Assembly: GCF_001552415.1 (NCBI RefSeq)
Contig: NZ_BCRD01000004.1
Location: 62,001-126,000 of the forward strand
DNA: 64,000 bases
Direction: 5' to 3'
Origin: Corynebacterium xerosis NBRC 16721 = ATCC 373
Lineage (GTDB): Bacteria > Actinomycetota > Actinomycetes > Mycobacteriales > Mycobacteriaceae
Shown here in pieces: positions 8,459 through 16,575 of this stretch. Each line of letters begins with the position of its first letter. Positions within the stretch are counted from its first letter, which is position 1. The notes below the pieces were generated by a model, which saw only the letters and a list, made by a program, of their open reading frames with translations, was not told where the DNA came from and did no database searches. Position numbers and translations under genes: made by a program.

Positions 8459-8536
8459 TCAAGGATTGGTGGAGCGGTAGCGGAGCAGGGGACCGGCTGC
8501 TTTTTGCTTGACGACGGACTGGTCTGGGCGCCGGGC

Positions 8537-8615
8537 CGTCGCAAAGTAGTGCCACCGCTGCGCGAACCCGCTGGTCGCGACTTTCGGGCCGTGCGGATTG
8601 TTGCACTTTCCGACG
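8537..8615 (+). repeat. 78-bp-type intergenic element, copy B (79 bp)
   Basis: Starts with CGTCGCAAAGTAGTGCCACC, has the core GGTCGCGACTTTCGGGC and ends with ACTTTCCGACG. It sits between the lipoprotein gene and the MmpL gene, and another motif copy lies just before it (8506-8516). Confidence 0.75.
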
Positions 8616-8797
8616 CCCCCTGTCCGGCCCGCCCGCGCCCGCCTGCCCGCCGATGTGTTTCCTGGGGCGATTGTTTCGCCTGTTGTGACACCGGGAACCC
8701 CCGGGCACGTATCCTGGGTTGGTGGTGCGCGCGCTCCGCGGCGAGTCCGCCGGGCCCGCGCTCGCGATTCGACGCGGATGATAGGGGAAGTTGAGCG

Positions 8798-11785
8798 ATG
8801 GCGAAGGTCCTGTTCAACCTCGGCAGGTGGTCTTACCTGCATAAATGGACGGTCATCGTCGCTTGGGCGCTGATTCTCGGTGTCGTCGGTGGTTTGGCCG
8901 GCACGATGCAGAAGGGATTCGACGACCAGTTCTCGATCCCCGGCATGCCGTCGTCGATCGCGTCGCAGATGATCGAGAAGAAGTTCCCCGATCAACCGAA
9001 CCCCATCCGCGAACAAACGGTGTACGTGGTGTTCGAGGCGCCGGAGGGCGAGAAACTCGAGGACCCGGAGAATTTCGCGGCCGCGGATGCGGTGGTGGCG
9101 TCGATCAAGGACAACATCACCCAGCTGACCGCCGACGAGATGCTGGTCAACCCGGTGCGGCTGAACCCCGAGCTGCAGAAGACCGTCGTGGAGACCGGCA
9201 CGCGCTCGGGTCTGCCGCAGGCCGTCGCCGAAGCCGACGCCCACGCCATCCGGATGCTGTCGGATGACGGCCGTCACGGCATCGCGCAGTTCGCCTTCGA
9301 CGTCCGCGTGCCCAAGGACATCACCCCGGAGAACCGCCAGGCGCTGTTCGACGCCATGCAGATCGGCCGCGACGCCGGCATGAAGGTCGACGCGATGGGC
9401 CCGGGCATGATGGACCCGGTCGCGGTGAGCGCGACGTCGGAGATCATCGGCATCACCATCGCCGCCGCGGTCCTGGTGATCACCTTCGGTTCGCTGGTGG
9501 CCGCGGGCCTGCCGCTGATCACGGCGGTCGTCGGCATCGCCATCGGTTCGCTGATCGTCGTGTTCATGACGGCGTTCACCGAGGTCAACTCGATCACGCC
9601 GGTGCTGGCCGTGATGATCGGCCTGGCAGTCGGCATCGACTACGCGCTGTTCATCCTGTCGCGGTACCGGGCGGAGCGGTCGCGGGGGCTGACCAAACCG
9701 GATGCCGTCGGCATGGCCACGGGCACGGCCGGTTCGTCGGTGGTGTTCGCCGGCCTGACGGTCATCGTGGCCCTGGCGGCGCTGGTCATCGCGCAGGTGC
9801 CGTTCCTGTCGCTGATGGGCATTTCGGCGGCGATCACGGTGGGCATCGCGGTGATCATTTCGCTGACGCTGCTGCCGGCGCTGATGGCCCTGTTCGGCCG
9901 CAAGATTTTCGCGGGCAAGATCCCCGGCATCGCGGGCAACCCGCTCAAGGGCGGCCGCCGTCCGCTGTTCGGCGGCAAGACGATGGGCCGGCGTTGGGTC
10001 GAGGCCGTCCACAAGGCGCCCGGGTTGTTCCTGGTCGGTGCGGTGGGCGTGCTGGTGGCGCTGTCGGTGCCGGCGGCGAACCTGCAGCTGGCGCTGCCGT
10101 CGGACTCCACGTCGCCGTACGGGTCGACGCAGCGCAACGCCATCGCCATGGCGGCGGAGGGCTTCGGCCCGGGCCGCAATGCGCAGATGCTCATCATCGC
10201 CGACGCCGAGGGCGTCGACCCGGAGGCCCCGGCGCTGCAGCCGCTGGCGCAGGGCCTGATGGCGGGCGACCCGAACTTGTCGCCGGAGCAGGCGGCGCGC
10301 ACGGCGTCGTTCAGCTACGCGCTGGACAATTTCAAGAACAACGTCGACGTCGAGCACGTGCAGATGATCGGCATGAACCGCGACCGCACCGGCGTGATGA
10401 TGATGCTCACGCCGAAGGCCGGCCCCCTGGACAGCGAGACGGGCGCCCTGATTTCGGCGCTGCGCGCGCAGCAGAACCAGATAAAGGAGGCCACCGGCCT
10501 GGTCACGGGCGTGACGGGTCTGATCCCCATCGAGCAGGACATCACGCAGCGTCTGTCCGACGCGATGCCGGTGTACCTGTCCGTGGTCATCGGTCTGGCC
10601 ATCGTGCTGTTGCTGCTGGTGTTCCGTTCGCTGGTGGTGCCGTTGACGGCGGGCCTGGGCTTCCTGCTCTCGGTCGGCGCGGCGTTCGGCGTGACGGTGC
10701 TGTTCTGGCAGGAGGGCCTGTGGGGGCTGGTGCATACGCCGGGCCCGCTGGTCAGTTTCATCCCGATCTTCATGATCGGCGTGACCTTCGGTTTGGCCAT
10801 GGACTACCAGGTGTTCCTGGTGTCCAGAATGCGCGAGCATTTCACGCATTCGAAGGGGCGGTCGCGGCCGGGTTCGAAGTACAACGCCGTCGAGGAGTCG
10901 GTCATCGAGGGCTTCTCGTTGGGCGCCCGCGTGGTCACGGCGGCGGCGATCATCATGATCGCGGTGTTCGTGGCTTTCATCGGCCAGCCGCTGGCGTTCG
11001 TGAAGGTCTTCGGCTTCGCCCTCGGCGCGGCGGTGCTGTTCGACGCTTTCCTGGTGCGCATGACGCTCATTCCGGCGTCGATGTTCCTGCTGGGCCGTTC
11101 CACGTGGTGGATGCCGAAGTGGCTGGACAAGATCCTGCCGTCGGTGGACGTCGAGGGTTCGGCGCTGGAGAGCAAGGCCGACGACTTGGTGGCGGCGGGC
11201 AAGGCGGAGCGCGAGGCGTCGTCGCTTGACGACGGCTCGTCGGCAGCCGAACCGGCCGAGCGCACGAAGCGGTGCAAGGGCGAGAAGCCGGGGAAGAAGG
11301 CCAAGAAGGCCGAGAAGGCCGAGAACACCACCGCTTCGGAGGCCCCGGCGCCCGTCCGCTCGGTCGATGATGAGGCGACCATGCAGTTCCCCATCGTCGA
11401 CGCCGAGCTGGTCGACGAGCCGGCGGCGGAGAAGAAGCGCGGCGCGCCCTCGCAGCCCGCCCGGCCCGCGGAGTCGGCGCCGTGGCGTGGCCCGACGTCG
11501 GCGGCGGGCGAGGTCCCGCGCACCCCGTTCAGCAGCCCCTACGCCGCGCGCCGCATGCAGCAGGAGAATGCGCGGAAGTCGGAGGCGGCTCCGGAGCCGG
11601 CGCCGGAGCCCAAGCGCACGCCCAAGCCTGAGCCGCAGCGGCGTCAGGTGTGGGCCCCGGAACCCGCCGACGAGTCGATTTCGGTGCAGGACCTGATCAA
11701 GCGCGAGGGGGGCCATGCCCGCCCGCGCCGTCGCCGCGCCCTGTGGGACCCGCGCGACTACGACGAAACGGACGGGGCCGACTAA
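8798..11785 (+). CDS. MMPL family RND transporter, mycolate-lipid exporter type
   Basis: A 995-residue protein with the MmpL plan: one N-terminal membrane helix, an extracytoplasmic domain (about 40-205), five or six helices, a second extracytoplasmic domain, a second helix bundle, and a long charged cytoplasmic tail from about residue 770. The proton-relay Asp-Tyr pairs of MmpL3 are present as D281-Y282 (GIDYALFILSRYR) and D669-Y670 (AMDYQVFLVSRM). Such proteins (CmpL in corynebacteria) export trehalose monomycolate or related lipids. The tail is rich in Lys, Glu, Ala and Pro and has no visible domain. Start ATG 8798 follows GGGGAAG. The upstream LpqN-like lipoprotein may be a partner. Confidence 0.92.
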   Translation: MAKVLFNLGRWSYLHKWTVIVAWALILGVVGGLAGTMQKGFDDQFSIPGMPSSIASQMIEKKFPDQPNPIREQTVYVVFEAPEGEKLEDPENFAAADAVVASIKDNITQLTADEMLVNPVRLNPELQKTVVETGTRSGLPQAVAEADAHAIRMLSDDGRHGIAQFAFDVRVPKDITPENRQALFDAMQIGRDAGMKVDAMGPGMMDPVAVSATSEIIGITIAAAVLVITFGSLVAAGLPLITAVVGIAIGSLIVVFMTAFTEVNSITPVLAVMIGLAVGIDYALFILSRYRAERSRGLTKPDAVGMATGTAGSSVVFAGLTVIVALAALVIAQVPFLSLMGISAAITVGIAVIISLTLLPALMALFGRKIFAGKIPGIAGNPLKGGRRPLFGGKTMGRRWVEAVHKAPGLFLVGAVGVLVALSVPAANLQLALPSDSTSPYGSTQRNAIAMAAEGFGPGRNAQMLIIADAEGVDPEAPALQPLAQGLMAGDPNLSPEQAARTASFSYALDNFKNNVDVEHVQMIGMNRDRTGVMMMLTPKAGPLDSETGALISALRAQQNQIKEATGLVTGVTGLIPIEQDITQRLSDAMPVYLSVVIGLAIVLLLLVFRSLVVPLTAGLGFLLSVGAAFGVTVLFWQEGLWGLVHTPGPLVSFIPIFMIGVTFGLAMDYQVFLVSRMREHFTHSKGRSRPGSKYNAVEESVIEGFSLGARVVTAAAIIMIAVFVAFIGQPLAFVKVFGFALGAAVLFDAFLVRMTLIPASMFLLGRSTWWMPKWLDKILPSVDVEGSALESKADDLVAAGKAEREASSLDDGSSAAEPAERTKRCKGEKPGKKAKKAEKAENTTASEAPAPVRSVDDEATMQFPIVDAELVDEPAAEKKRGAPSQPARPAESAPWRGPTSAAGEVPRTPFSSPYAARRMQQENARKSEAAPEPAPEPKRTPKPEPQRRQVWAPEPADESISVQDLIKREGGHARPRRRRALWDPRDYDETDGAD

Positions 11786-11920
11786 CCTCGACCCCCTGCA
11801 CTTCCACCCCCACCACTTCCACGGCCGGGGCGCGGCCGGGCCGGACCCGGGCCGCGCCCCACCACCCACGCCCGACCGGACAACCCGGCCGGGCCACCAC
11901 ATTTCCAGGAGACCCACCCA

Positions 11921-13216
11921 GTGACGGATTCAACGGCGGACCAGGGCAACTTCAGCGTCGTCAAGCAGATGGACGGTGAGCCGGGGCGAGCCGGAATCAT
12001 CCGCACCCCGCACGGGGACGTGCAGACGCCGGCGTTCATCCCGGTGGGCACGAAGGCGACGGTGAAGACGCTGACGCCCGAGCAGATCCGGGACACCGGC
12101 GCGCAGGCGGTGCTGTCGAACGCGTACCACCTGTACCTGCAGCCGGGCCCCGACATCGTGGAGGCGGCGGGCGGTCTGACGCGGTTCGAGAACTGGAACG
12201 GACCGACGTTCACCGACTCCGGCGGGTTCCAGGTCATGAGCCTGGGCGTGGGCTTTCGCAAAACCCTGGCCATGGACGTCACCGGCCTGCAAAACGACGA
12301 CATCCTCGCCCCCGGCAAGGAACGCAACGCGTTCGTCGACGAGGAGGGCGTGACCTTCCGCAGCCACATCGACGGCAGCTCGCACCGGTTCACGCCGGAG
12401 TTTTCCATGGGCATCCAGCACAAGCTCGGCGCGGACATCATCTTCGCGTTCGACGAGCTGACCACGCTGATGAACACCCGCGAATACCAGGAATCCTCCG
12501 TCGAGCGGACGCACCGCTGGGCGCAGCGCTGCCTCGACGAGCACGATCGCCTGACCCGCGAGCGCAACCAGGTGCCCGGGCTCGCCGGTGATCTCGCCGA
12601 GGGCGAGCGCCCGCTCCAGCAGCTCTTCGGCGTGGTGCAGGGCGCCCAGTACGAGGACCTGCGGCGCGGCGCCGCGCGGGGCCTGGTCGAGCTTTCCGAC
12701 GCCGCCGAAGCCGCCGGGAAGCGGGGATTCGCCGGCTACGGCATCGGCGGCGCGCTGGAAAAGCAGCGCCTGGGCGAGATCTGCCGCTGGGTCACCGATG
12801 AGCTGCCCGACGACCGGCCGCGCCACCTGCTGGGCATTTCCGAGCCGGACGACATTTTCGCGGCCGTCGCCGCCGGCGCCGACACCTTCGACTGCGTGGC
12901 CCCGACGCGGCTGGCGCGCCGTGGCGGCGTGTACACCCTCGACGGCAAGATCACGCTGACGAACGCGCGGTTCAAGACCGACTTCGGGCCGATCGACCCG
13001 GAGGTGGAGTCGTACACGACGCTGAATTACTCGCGGGCGTACATTCACCACCTGCTCAAGGCGAAGGAGTTCCTGGCCGGCACGCTGTGCACCATCCACA
13101 ACGTGTACTTCATGGTGAAGCTGGTGGAGAACATCCGCGCCTCGATCATCGACGGCACTTTCGAGGAGTACCGCGACGAGTTCCTCGGCCGCTACTACGC
13201 GGGCAAGAAGAAGTAG
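11921..13216 (+). CDS. tgt: tRNA-guanine(34) transglycosylase, zinc-site cysteines replaced
   Basis: A 431-residue protein starting at GTG 11921 after CAGGAG. It has the Tgt base-recognition motif DSGGFQ from Asp99 and the nucleophile region DCVAPTRLARRGGVYT. Tgt swaps G34 for preQ1 or queuine in tRNAs with GUN anticodons. The usual zinc ligands CxCx2C...H are altered: the three cysteines are Val362, Ser364 and Thr367, while the His is kept at 393 with the exact +31 spacing. The rest of this region (LNYSRAYIHHLLKAKE) is normal, so this looks like ligand loss rather than misreading. The convergent next gene is a queuosine-precursor transporter, so this Tgt probably uses an imported base. Confidence 0.93.
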   Translation: MTDSTADQGNFSVVKQMDGEPGRAGIIRTPHGDVQTPAFIPVGTKATVKTLTPEQIRDTGAQAVLSNAYHLYLQPGPDIVEAAGGLTRFENWNGPTFTDSGGFQVMSLGVGFRKTLAMDVTGLQNDDILAPGKERNAFVDEEGVTFRSHIDGSSHRFTPEFSMGIQHKLGADIIFAFDELTTLMNTREYQESSVERTHRWAQRCLDEHDRLTRERNQVPGLAGDLAEGERPLQQLFGVVQGAQYEDLRRGAARGLVELSDAAEAAGKRGFAGYGIGGALEKQRLGEICRWVTDELPDDRPRHLLGISEPDDIFAAVAAGADTFDCVAPTRLARRGGVYTLDGKITLTNARFKTDFGPIDPEVESYTTLNYSRAYIHHLLKAKEFLAGTLCTIHNVYFMVKLVENIRASIIDGTFEEYRDEFLGRYYAGKKK

Positions 13217-13231
13217 CGGCCGCGGATCGCG

Positions 13232-14053
13232 CTACTGCGCGGCGGGCTGGTCGTAGTAGCCCTCGCGCTTCTTCACCCAGGCGATGACCTGGTAGGTGAT
13301 CGGCAGGATGACGACCTCGACGCCCGTCTTCCACAGGAAGCCGACGACGACGAAGTTGACGAAGTCGCCCCACGTCGAGATGCCGATCGCGGGGGCGGCG
13401 ATGGAGCAGAAGATGAGGGTGTCGGCGAACTGGCCGACCACCGTGGAGCCGAGAAGGCGCATCCACAGGGATTTTTCGCCCGTGCGGCGCTTGATGGCCG
13501 TCAGCGACCACGCGTTGAGCAGCTGCCCGACCAGGTAACCGGCCAGGCCTGCGAGCACCAACTGGGGCACCGTGCCCAGGACCGTTTCGAACGCGGCCTG
13601 ATTCTCGTAGAAATCGGCGGGCGGCAGCTTGATGGCGATGAAGAAGCTGGCCATGCCGATGGCCAGCACCGCGAAGCCGGTGTACACGGCGCGGCGGGTC
13701 GCACGGAAACCGTAGACCTCGGACAGCACGTCGCCGATGATGTAGCTCAGCGGGAAAAGGAAAAACGCACCGTCGGTGACCAGGCCGAACAACTCGACGC
13801 CCTTGGTGGCGGTGATGTTCGAGATCAACAGCACGCCGGTGAAGATGCCCACGAGGATCGGGTACATCGAGCGCGGCACCGCAACGTGGCGGGGCGCGTC
13901 GGATTCGATCGCGGGGTCGTACTTGGAGGTGCCGTGCTTGGCGGCGGCGTCGCCGCCGGTGGTCGCGGTGCGGGGGGAGTTCGTGGGCGTGGACGCGGTG
14001 GCCGCGGCAGCGCCCGGCCCAGAACCGTGGGCGGGGGAATCGGAGTTGGTCAT
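13232..14053 (-). CDS. Queuosine precursor transporter (YhhQ/QPTR, VUT family)
   Basis: A 273-residue membrane protein with about six helices after a Ser/Ala/Thr-rich N-terminus of roughly 60 residues. Family marks are ATKGVELFG, FPLSYIIGDVLSEVYGF, VGQFADTLIFCSIAA and the C-terminal KTGVEVVILPITYQVI. YhhQ-type proteins import preQ0, preQ1 or queuine. No preQ0 biosynthesis gene is visible nearby. ATG 14053 lies 8 nt after TAGACT (complement of 14062-14067), so it is likely leaderless. It converges on tgt with 15 bp between the stops. Confidence 0.92.
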   Translation of the reverse strand: MTNSDSPAHGSGPGAAAATASTPTNSPRTATTGGDAAAKHGTSKYDPAIESDAPRHVAVPRSMYPILVGIFTGVLLISNITATKGVELFGLVTDGAFFLFPLSYIIGDVLSEVYGFRATRRAVYTGFAVLAIGMASFFIAIKLPPADFYENQAAFETVLGTVPQLVLAGLAGYLVGQLLNAWSLTAIKRRTGEKSLWMRLLGSTVVGQFADTLIFCSIAAPAIGISTWGDFVNFVVVGFLWKTGVEVVILPITYQVIAWVKKREGYYDQPAAQ

Positions 14054-14120
14054 GGCGGGAGAGTCTACTTTCCCGCCGGTCGCCCGCCACATCCGGCGGC
14101 GGGCGCCCCGGGAGTCCGGC

Positions 14121-14714
14121 CTACTCCGCCCCGATGCCGCCGCCGGCGCGGGGATCGACGCGGTCCGGCGTCGCGTCGGCCAGCTTGGCCAGCTCGGCCT
14201 GCGCCTTGTTCAGGATGCCGACGACCTCGTCGACGTCCTTCGGGTGGCGGCCATCGAGCAGGGTGTACGCGTCGCCCCACGTGTAATCGGTGGCGACGCA
14301 CTTGGCCTGCACGGTCTCCAGCGCCTCGCGCAGCACGGCGGTGGCGCCGACCAGCGCACGCGGCCCCGGGGTGAAGCCCATGACCAGCGACGGCTTGCCC
14401 ATGAGCACGCCGGAGCCCATCGGGCGGGAGCACCAGTCGATGGCGTTGGTGATCACGGCCGGCGCGGTGTGGTTGTACTCCGGGGTGATGATGACCAGGC
14501 CATCCGCGTCGCGCACGGCCTCGCGCAGCTCGCGGGCGGCGTCCGGCTCCTGGCCGGGGACGTCGAGGTCCTGGTCGTAGAACGGCACGTCACGAAGGCG
14601 CTCGAAGACGGCGGCGGTGTCGCCCTCCGGCAGGTGGTGGATGAAGGCCTCGGCCAACTGTCGGTTGGTCGATTCCTTGCGGAGGGAACCGAGGAAAATG
14701 ACGTAGTTGCTCAT
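14121..14714 (-). CDS. NADPH-dependent FMN reductase-like protein
   Basis: A 197-residue flavodoxin-fold protein. The phosphate-binding loop GSLRKESTNRQL is at about residues 9-20 and the flavin-contact motif TPEYNHTAPAVITNAIDW is in the middle; both are typical of the NADPH-dependent FMN reductase/quinone reductase (ChrR, YieF) family. The likely role is two-electron reduction of quinones or flavins in the cytoplasm. ATG 14714 lies 6 nt after TATCGT (complement of 14721-14726), suggesting a leaderless transcript. It lies between the queuosine transporter and gluQ but is not itself a known queuosine enzyme. Confidence 0.88.
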   Translation of the reverse strand: MSNYVIFLGSLRKESTNRQLAEAFIHHLPEGDTAAVFERLRDVPFYDQDLDVPGQEPDAARELREAVRDADGLVIITPEYNHTAPAVITNAIDWCSRPMGSGVLMGKPSLVMGFTPGPRALVGATAVLREALETVQAKCVATDYTWGDAYTLLDGRHPKDVDEVVGILNKAQAELAKLADATPDRVDPRAGGGIGAE

Positions 14715-14825
14715 GTGTCAACGATACCGCCGGATGCCCGGTCGTGAATCGGCGGCGCAGCCGCGGCGCCTGGCCGGACGCGGGGAGGTGGGCGTCGTCA
14801 AGCCAACCCGTTTTAGTGTGGGGAC

Positions 14826-15794
14826 ATGGACGAAGCTGATCGGGGCGCCGGGCCCGCGTACGTCGGCCGCTACGCGCCGTCGCCGACCGGGCACCTGCAC
14901 CTGGGGAATCTGCGGACGGCGGCGATCGCGTGGGCGCGGGCGCGGTCCGTCGGCGGGCGGTTCCTGGTGCGCGTGGAGGACATCGACCGGCAGCGGTCCC
15001 GCCCCGAATTCGAGGAGCAGCAACTCGCCGACCTCGCGGCCATCGGCCTGGACTGGGACGGCGAGCCCGTGCGCCAGTCCGAGCGCGATTCGCTTTACGA
15101 CGACGCATTGCGCCGTTTGCCGACCTTCCCCTGCTTCTGCTCCCGCAAGGACATCCAGCGGGAGTTGGCGGAAATGGGCGGGGCACCGCACGGCGCACCC
15201 GGCGCGTACCCGGGGACCTGCCGCGACCTGTCGGAGGCGGCGCGGGCCGAGAAGACGGCGGAGCTCGCGGCGTCCGGGCGGGGGCCGTCGCTGAGATTGC
15301 GCGCCGACGTGCGCGAATGGCGGGCCGAGGACGCGCTGCACGGCACGATCGTCGATGCGGTCGATGACATGGTGCTGCGGCGCGCCGACGGGATGTGGGC
15401 GTACAACCTGGCCGTCGTCGTCGATGACGCGGACCAGGGCGTCACCGAGATCGTCCGCGGCGATGACCTGCTGAGTTCCGCGCCGCGCCAGGCGTATCTG
15501 GCGCACCTGCTGGGGGCACCGGAACCGACGTACGCGCACGTCCCGCTGGTGGTCAACGGCGAGGGGCGGCGGCTGGCCAAGCGCGACGGCGACGTGACGC
15601 TGCGCGACATCTCGGCCGGGGAGGCCCAGCGGTGGATCCTGGATTCGCTGCGTGCCGGCGGTGGCGCGGGTGGCGAAGACGCCGTCGCCGAAGGGCTGAT
15701 GGGCATGGATTTGAGCGATGTGGATCGCATCGCCGACCTGCCCGAGGTGTTCGACCTGATGGCCATCCCCCGCGAGCAGGTCGTTTTCCGCTGA
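14826..15794 (+). CDS. gluQ: Glutamyl-queuosine tRNA(Asp) synthetase
   Basis: A 322-residue truncated glutamyl-tRNA synthetase: it has the catalytic domain and the class I HIGH-type motif (HLHLG, residues 23-27) but no anticodon-binding domain. The KMSKS counterpart is LAKRDG, as in GluQRS. The Cys pair CFC with a later Tyr/Cys fits the zinc site. The enzyme attaches glutamate to the cyclopentene ring of queuosine-34 in tRNA-Asp, so it only makes sense in a cell that has queuosine. Tgt and a queuosine-precursor transporter lie within 3 kb. ATG 14826 is 6 nt after TAGTGT (14814-14819), so probably leaderless. Confidence 0.93.
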   Translation: MDEADRGAGPAYVGRYAPSPTGHLHLGNLRTAAIAWARARSVGGRFLVRVEDIDRQRSRPEFEEQQLADLAAIGLDWDGEPVRQSERDSLYDDALRRLPTFPCFCSRKDIQRELAEMGGAPHGAPGAYPGTCRDLSEAARAEKTAELAASGRGPSLRLRADVREWRAEDALHGTIVDAVDDMVLRRADGMWAYNLAVVVDDADQGVTEIVRGDDLLSSAPRQAYLAHLLGAPEPTYAHVPLVVNGEGRRLAKRDGDVTLRDISAGEAQRWILDSLRAGGGAGGEDAVAEGLMGMDLSDVDRIADLPEVFDLMAIPREQVVFR

Positions 15795-15867
15795 CCGGTC
15801 GCGCCCGCCGCTGCACCCGCCGTGCCCGCCCCGCCGTTTTCCGCATGCCCGCCCAGCTCGCCGTGCG

Positions 15868-15933
15868 TAACCCACCCCGAATGGTGTAACCCACCCGCTG
15901 TAACGGGTGGGTTACACCATTCGGGGTGGGTTA
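15868..15933 (+). repeat. Perfect 30-bp inverted repeat with 6-nt loop
   Basis: The arms 15868-15897 and 15904-15933 are exact reverse complements and enclose CTGTAA. Within each arm the unit AACCCACCC occurs twice. It follows gluQ by 73 bp and precedes the flavodoxin-like gene. There is no T-run, so it is not a classical terminator; an RNA hairpin, an RNase or protein target, or a recombination/MITE-like remnant are possible. Confidence 0.9.
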
Positions 15934-16014
15934 GCCATGGAGCGGGCCGATGGCGGCGCCGTTTCGGCACTGTCGTGCGCTGCGGGTGGTCCGCGCCGTC
16001 GCTAGCCTGGGGCC

Positions 16015-16575
16015 ATGAACCCCACGAACGATTCCCGGCCGACGCTACTGGTCGTGCACCATTCGCCGACGCCGCTGCTCCGGGCCGTGCGCGACGCCGC
16101 GCTGGACGGCGCCCGCCACCCCGAGATCGAGGGCGTCAACGTCCGCGTGGTCGAGGCCCTCGACGCCGCGGCCGCCGACGTGCTGGCCGCCGACGCGTAC
16201 CTGCTGGGGACGTCGGCGAACTTCGGCTACATCTCCGGCGCGCTGAAGCATTTCTTCGACTCGACGTTCGCCGAGTACAACGCGGCCGCGGAGGCCGGCG
16301 ACGTGCCCAAGGGGCGCCCGGTGTCGTGGTGGATCCGCGGCGGTTACGACGTCGCCGGCGCGGCGAAGGCCATTCGCTCGCTGACCACCGGTTTCGGCTG
16401 GGAGATCGCGGCGGAGCCGGTGGAGTTCGTCGGCGAACCCGACGACGCGACGAACGAAAAGCTGCTGGAACTCGGCGGCACGATGGCCGCCCTGCTGATG
16501 GACCCGACAATGGGCCAGACAACGGACCAGACAACGGACCCGACAACGGACCCGACGATGGAGGACCCCCGATGA
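16015..16575 (+). CDS. Flavodoxin-like NAD(P)H-dependent oxidoreductase
   Basis: A 186-residue flavodoxin-fold protein: the first strand and loop VVHHSPTPLLRAVRD, then LLGTSANFGYISGALKHFFD, which matches the FMN-contact stretch 'tPvyfg.msg.lK.ffD' of NAD(P)H-dependent oxidoreductases. The tail carries degenerate TTDQTTDPTTDPT repeats from a short tandem DNA repeat (about 16507-16556). ATG 16015 is 6 nt after TAGCCT (16003-16008), so it is probably leaderless. Its stop overlaps the start of amn (ATGA at 16572), so the two are one operon. Confidence 0.8.
   Translation: MNPTNDSRPTLLVVHHSPTPLLRAVRDAALDGARHPEIEGVNVRVVEALDAAAADVLAADAYLLGTSANFGYISGALKHFFDSTFAEYNAAAEAGDVPKGRPVSWWIRGGYDVAGAAKAIRSLTTGFGWEIAAEPVEFVGEPDDATNEKLLELGGTMAALLMDPTMGQTTDQTTDPTTDPTMEDPR

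Noticed and set aside
7228..8615. Elements A and B as a CRISPR-like array
   Set aside because: The units are over 1.2 kb apart, with genes between them and no spacers or cas genes.
8459..11917. Very long open frame antisense to the MmpL gene (over 1100 codons)
   Set aside because: Arg/His/Gln-rich, no start signal, no recognisable domain; it is the GC-rich shadow of a well-supported gene. The same holds for long antisense frames opposite copA, leuA, ddh, dnaX and the mrp genes.
15822..16571. Upstream in-frame extension of amn
   Set aside because: It crosses the 30-bp palindrome and overlaps the flavodoxin-like gene in another frame with Arg-rich nonsense composition.
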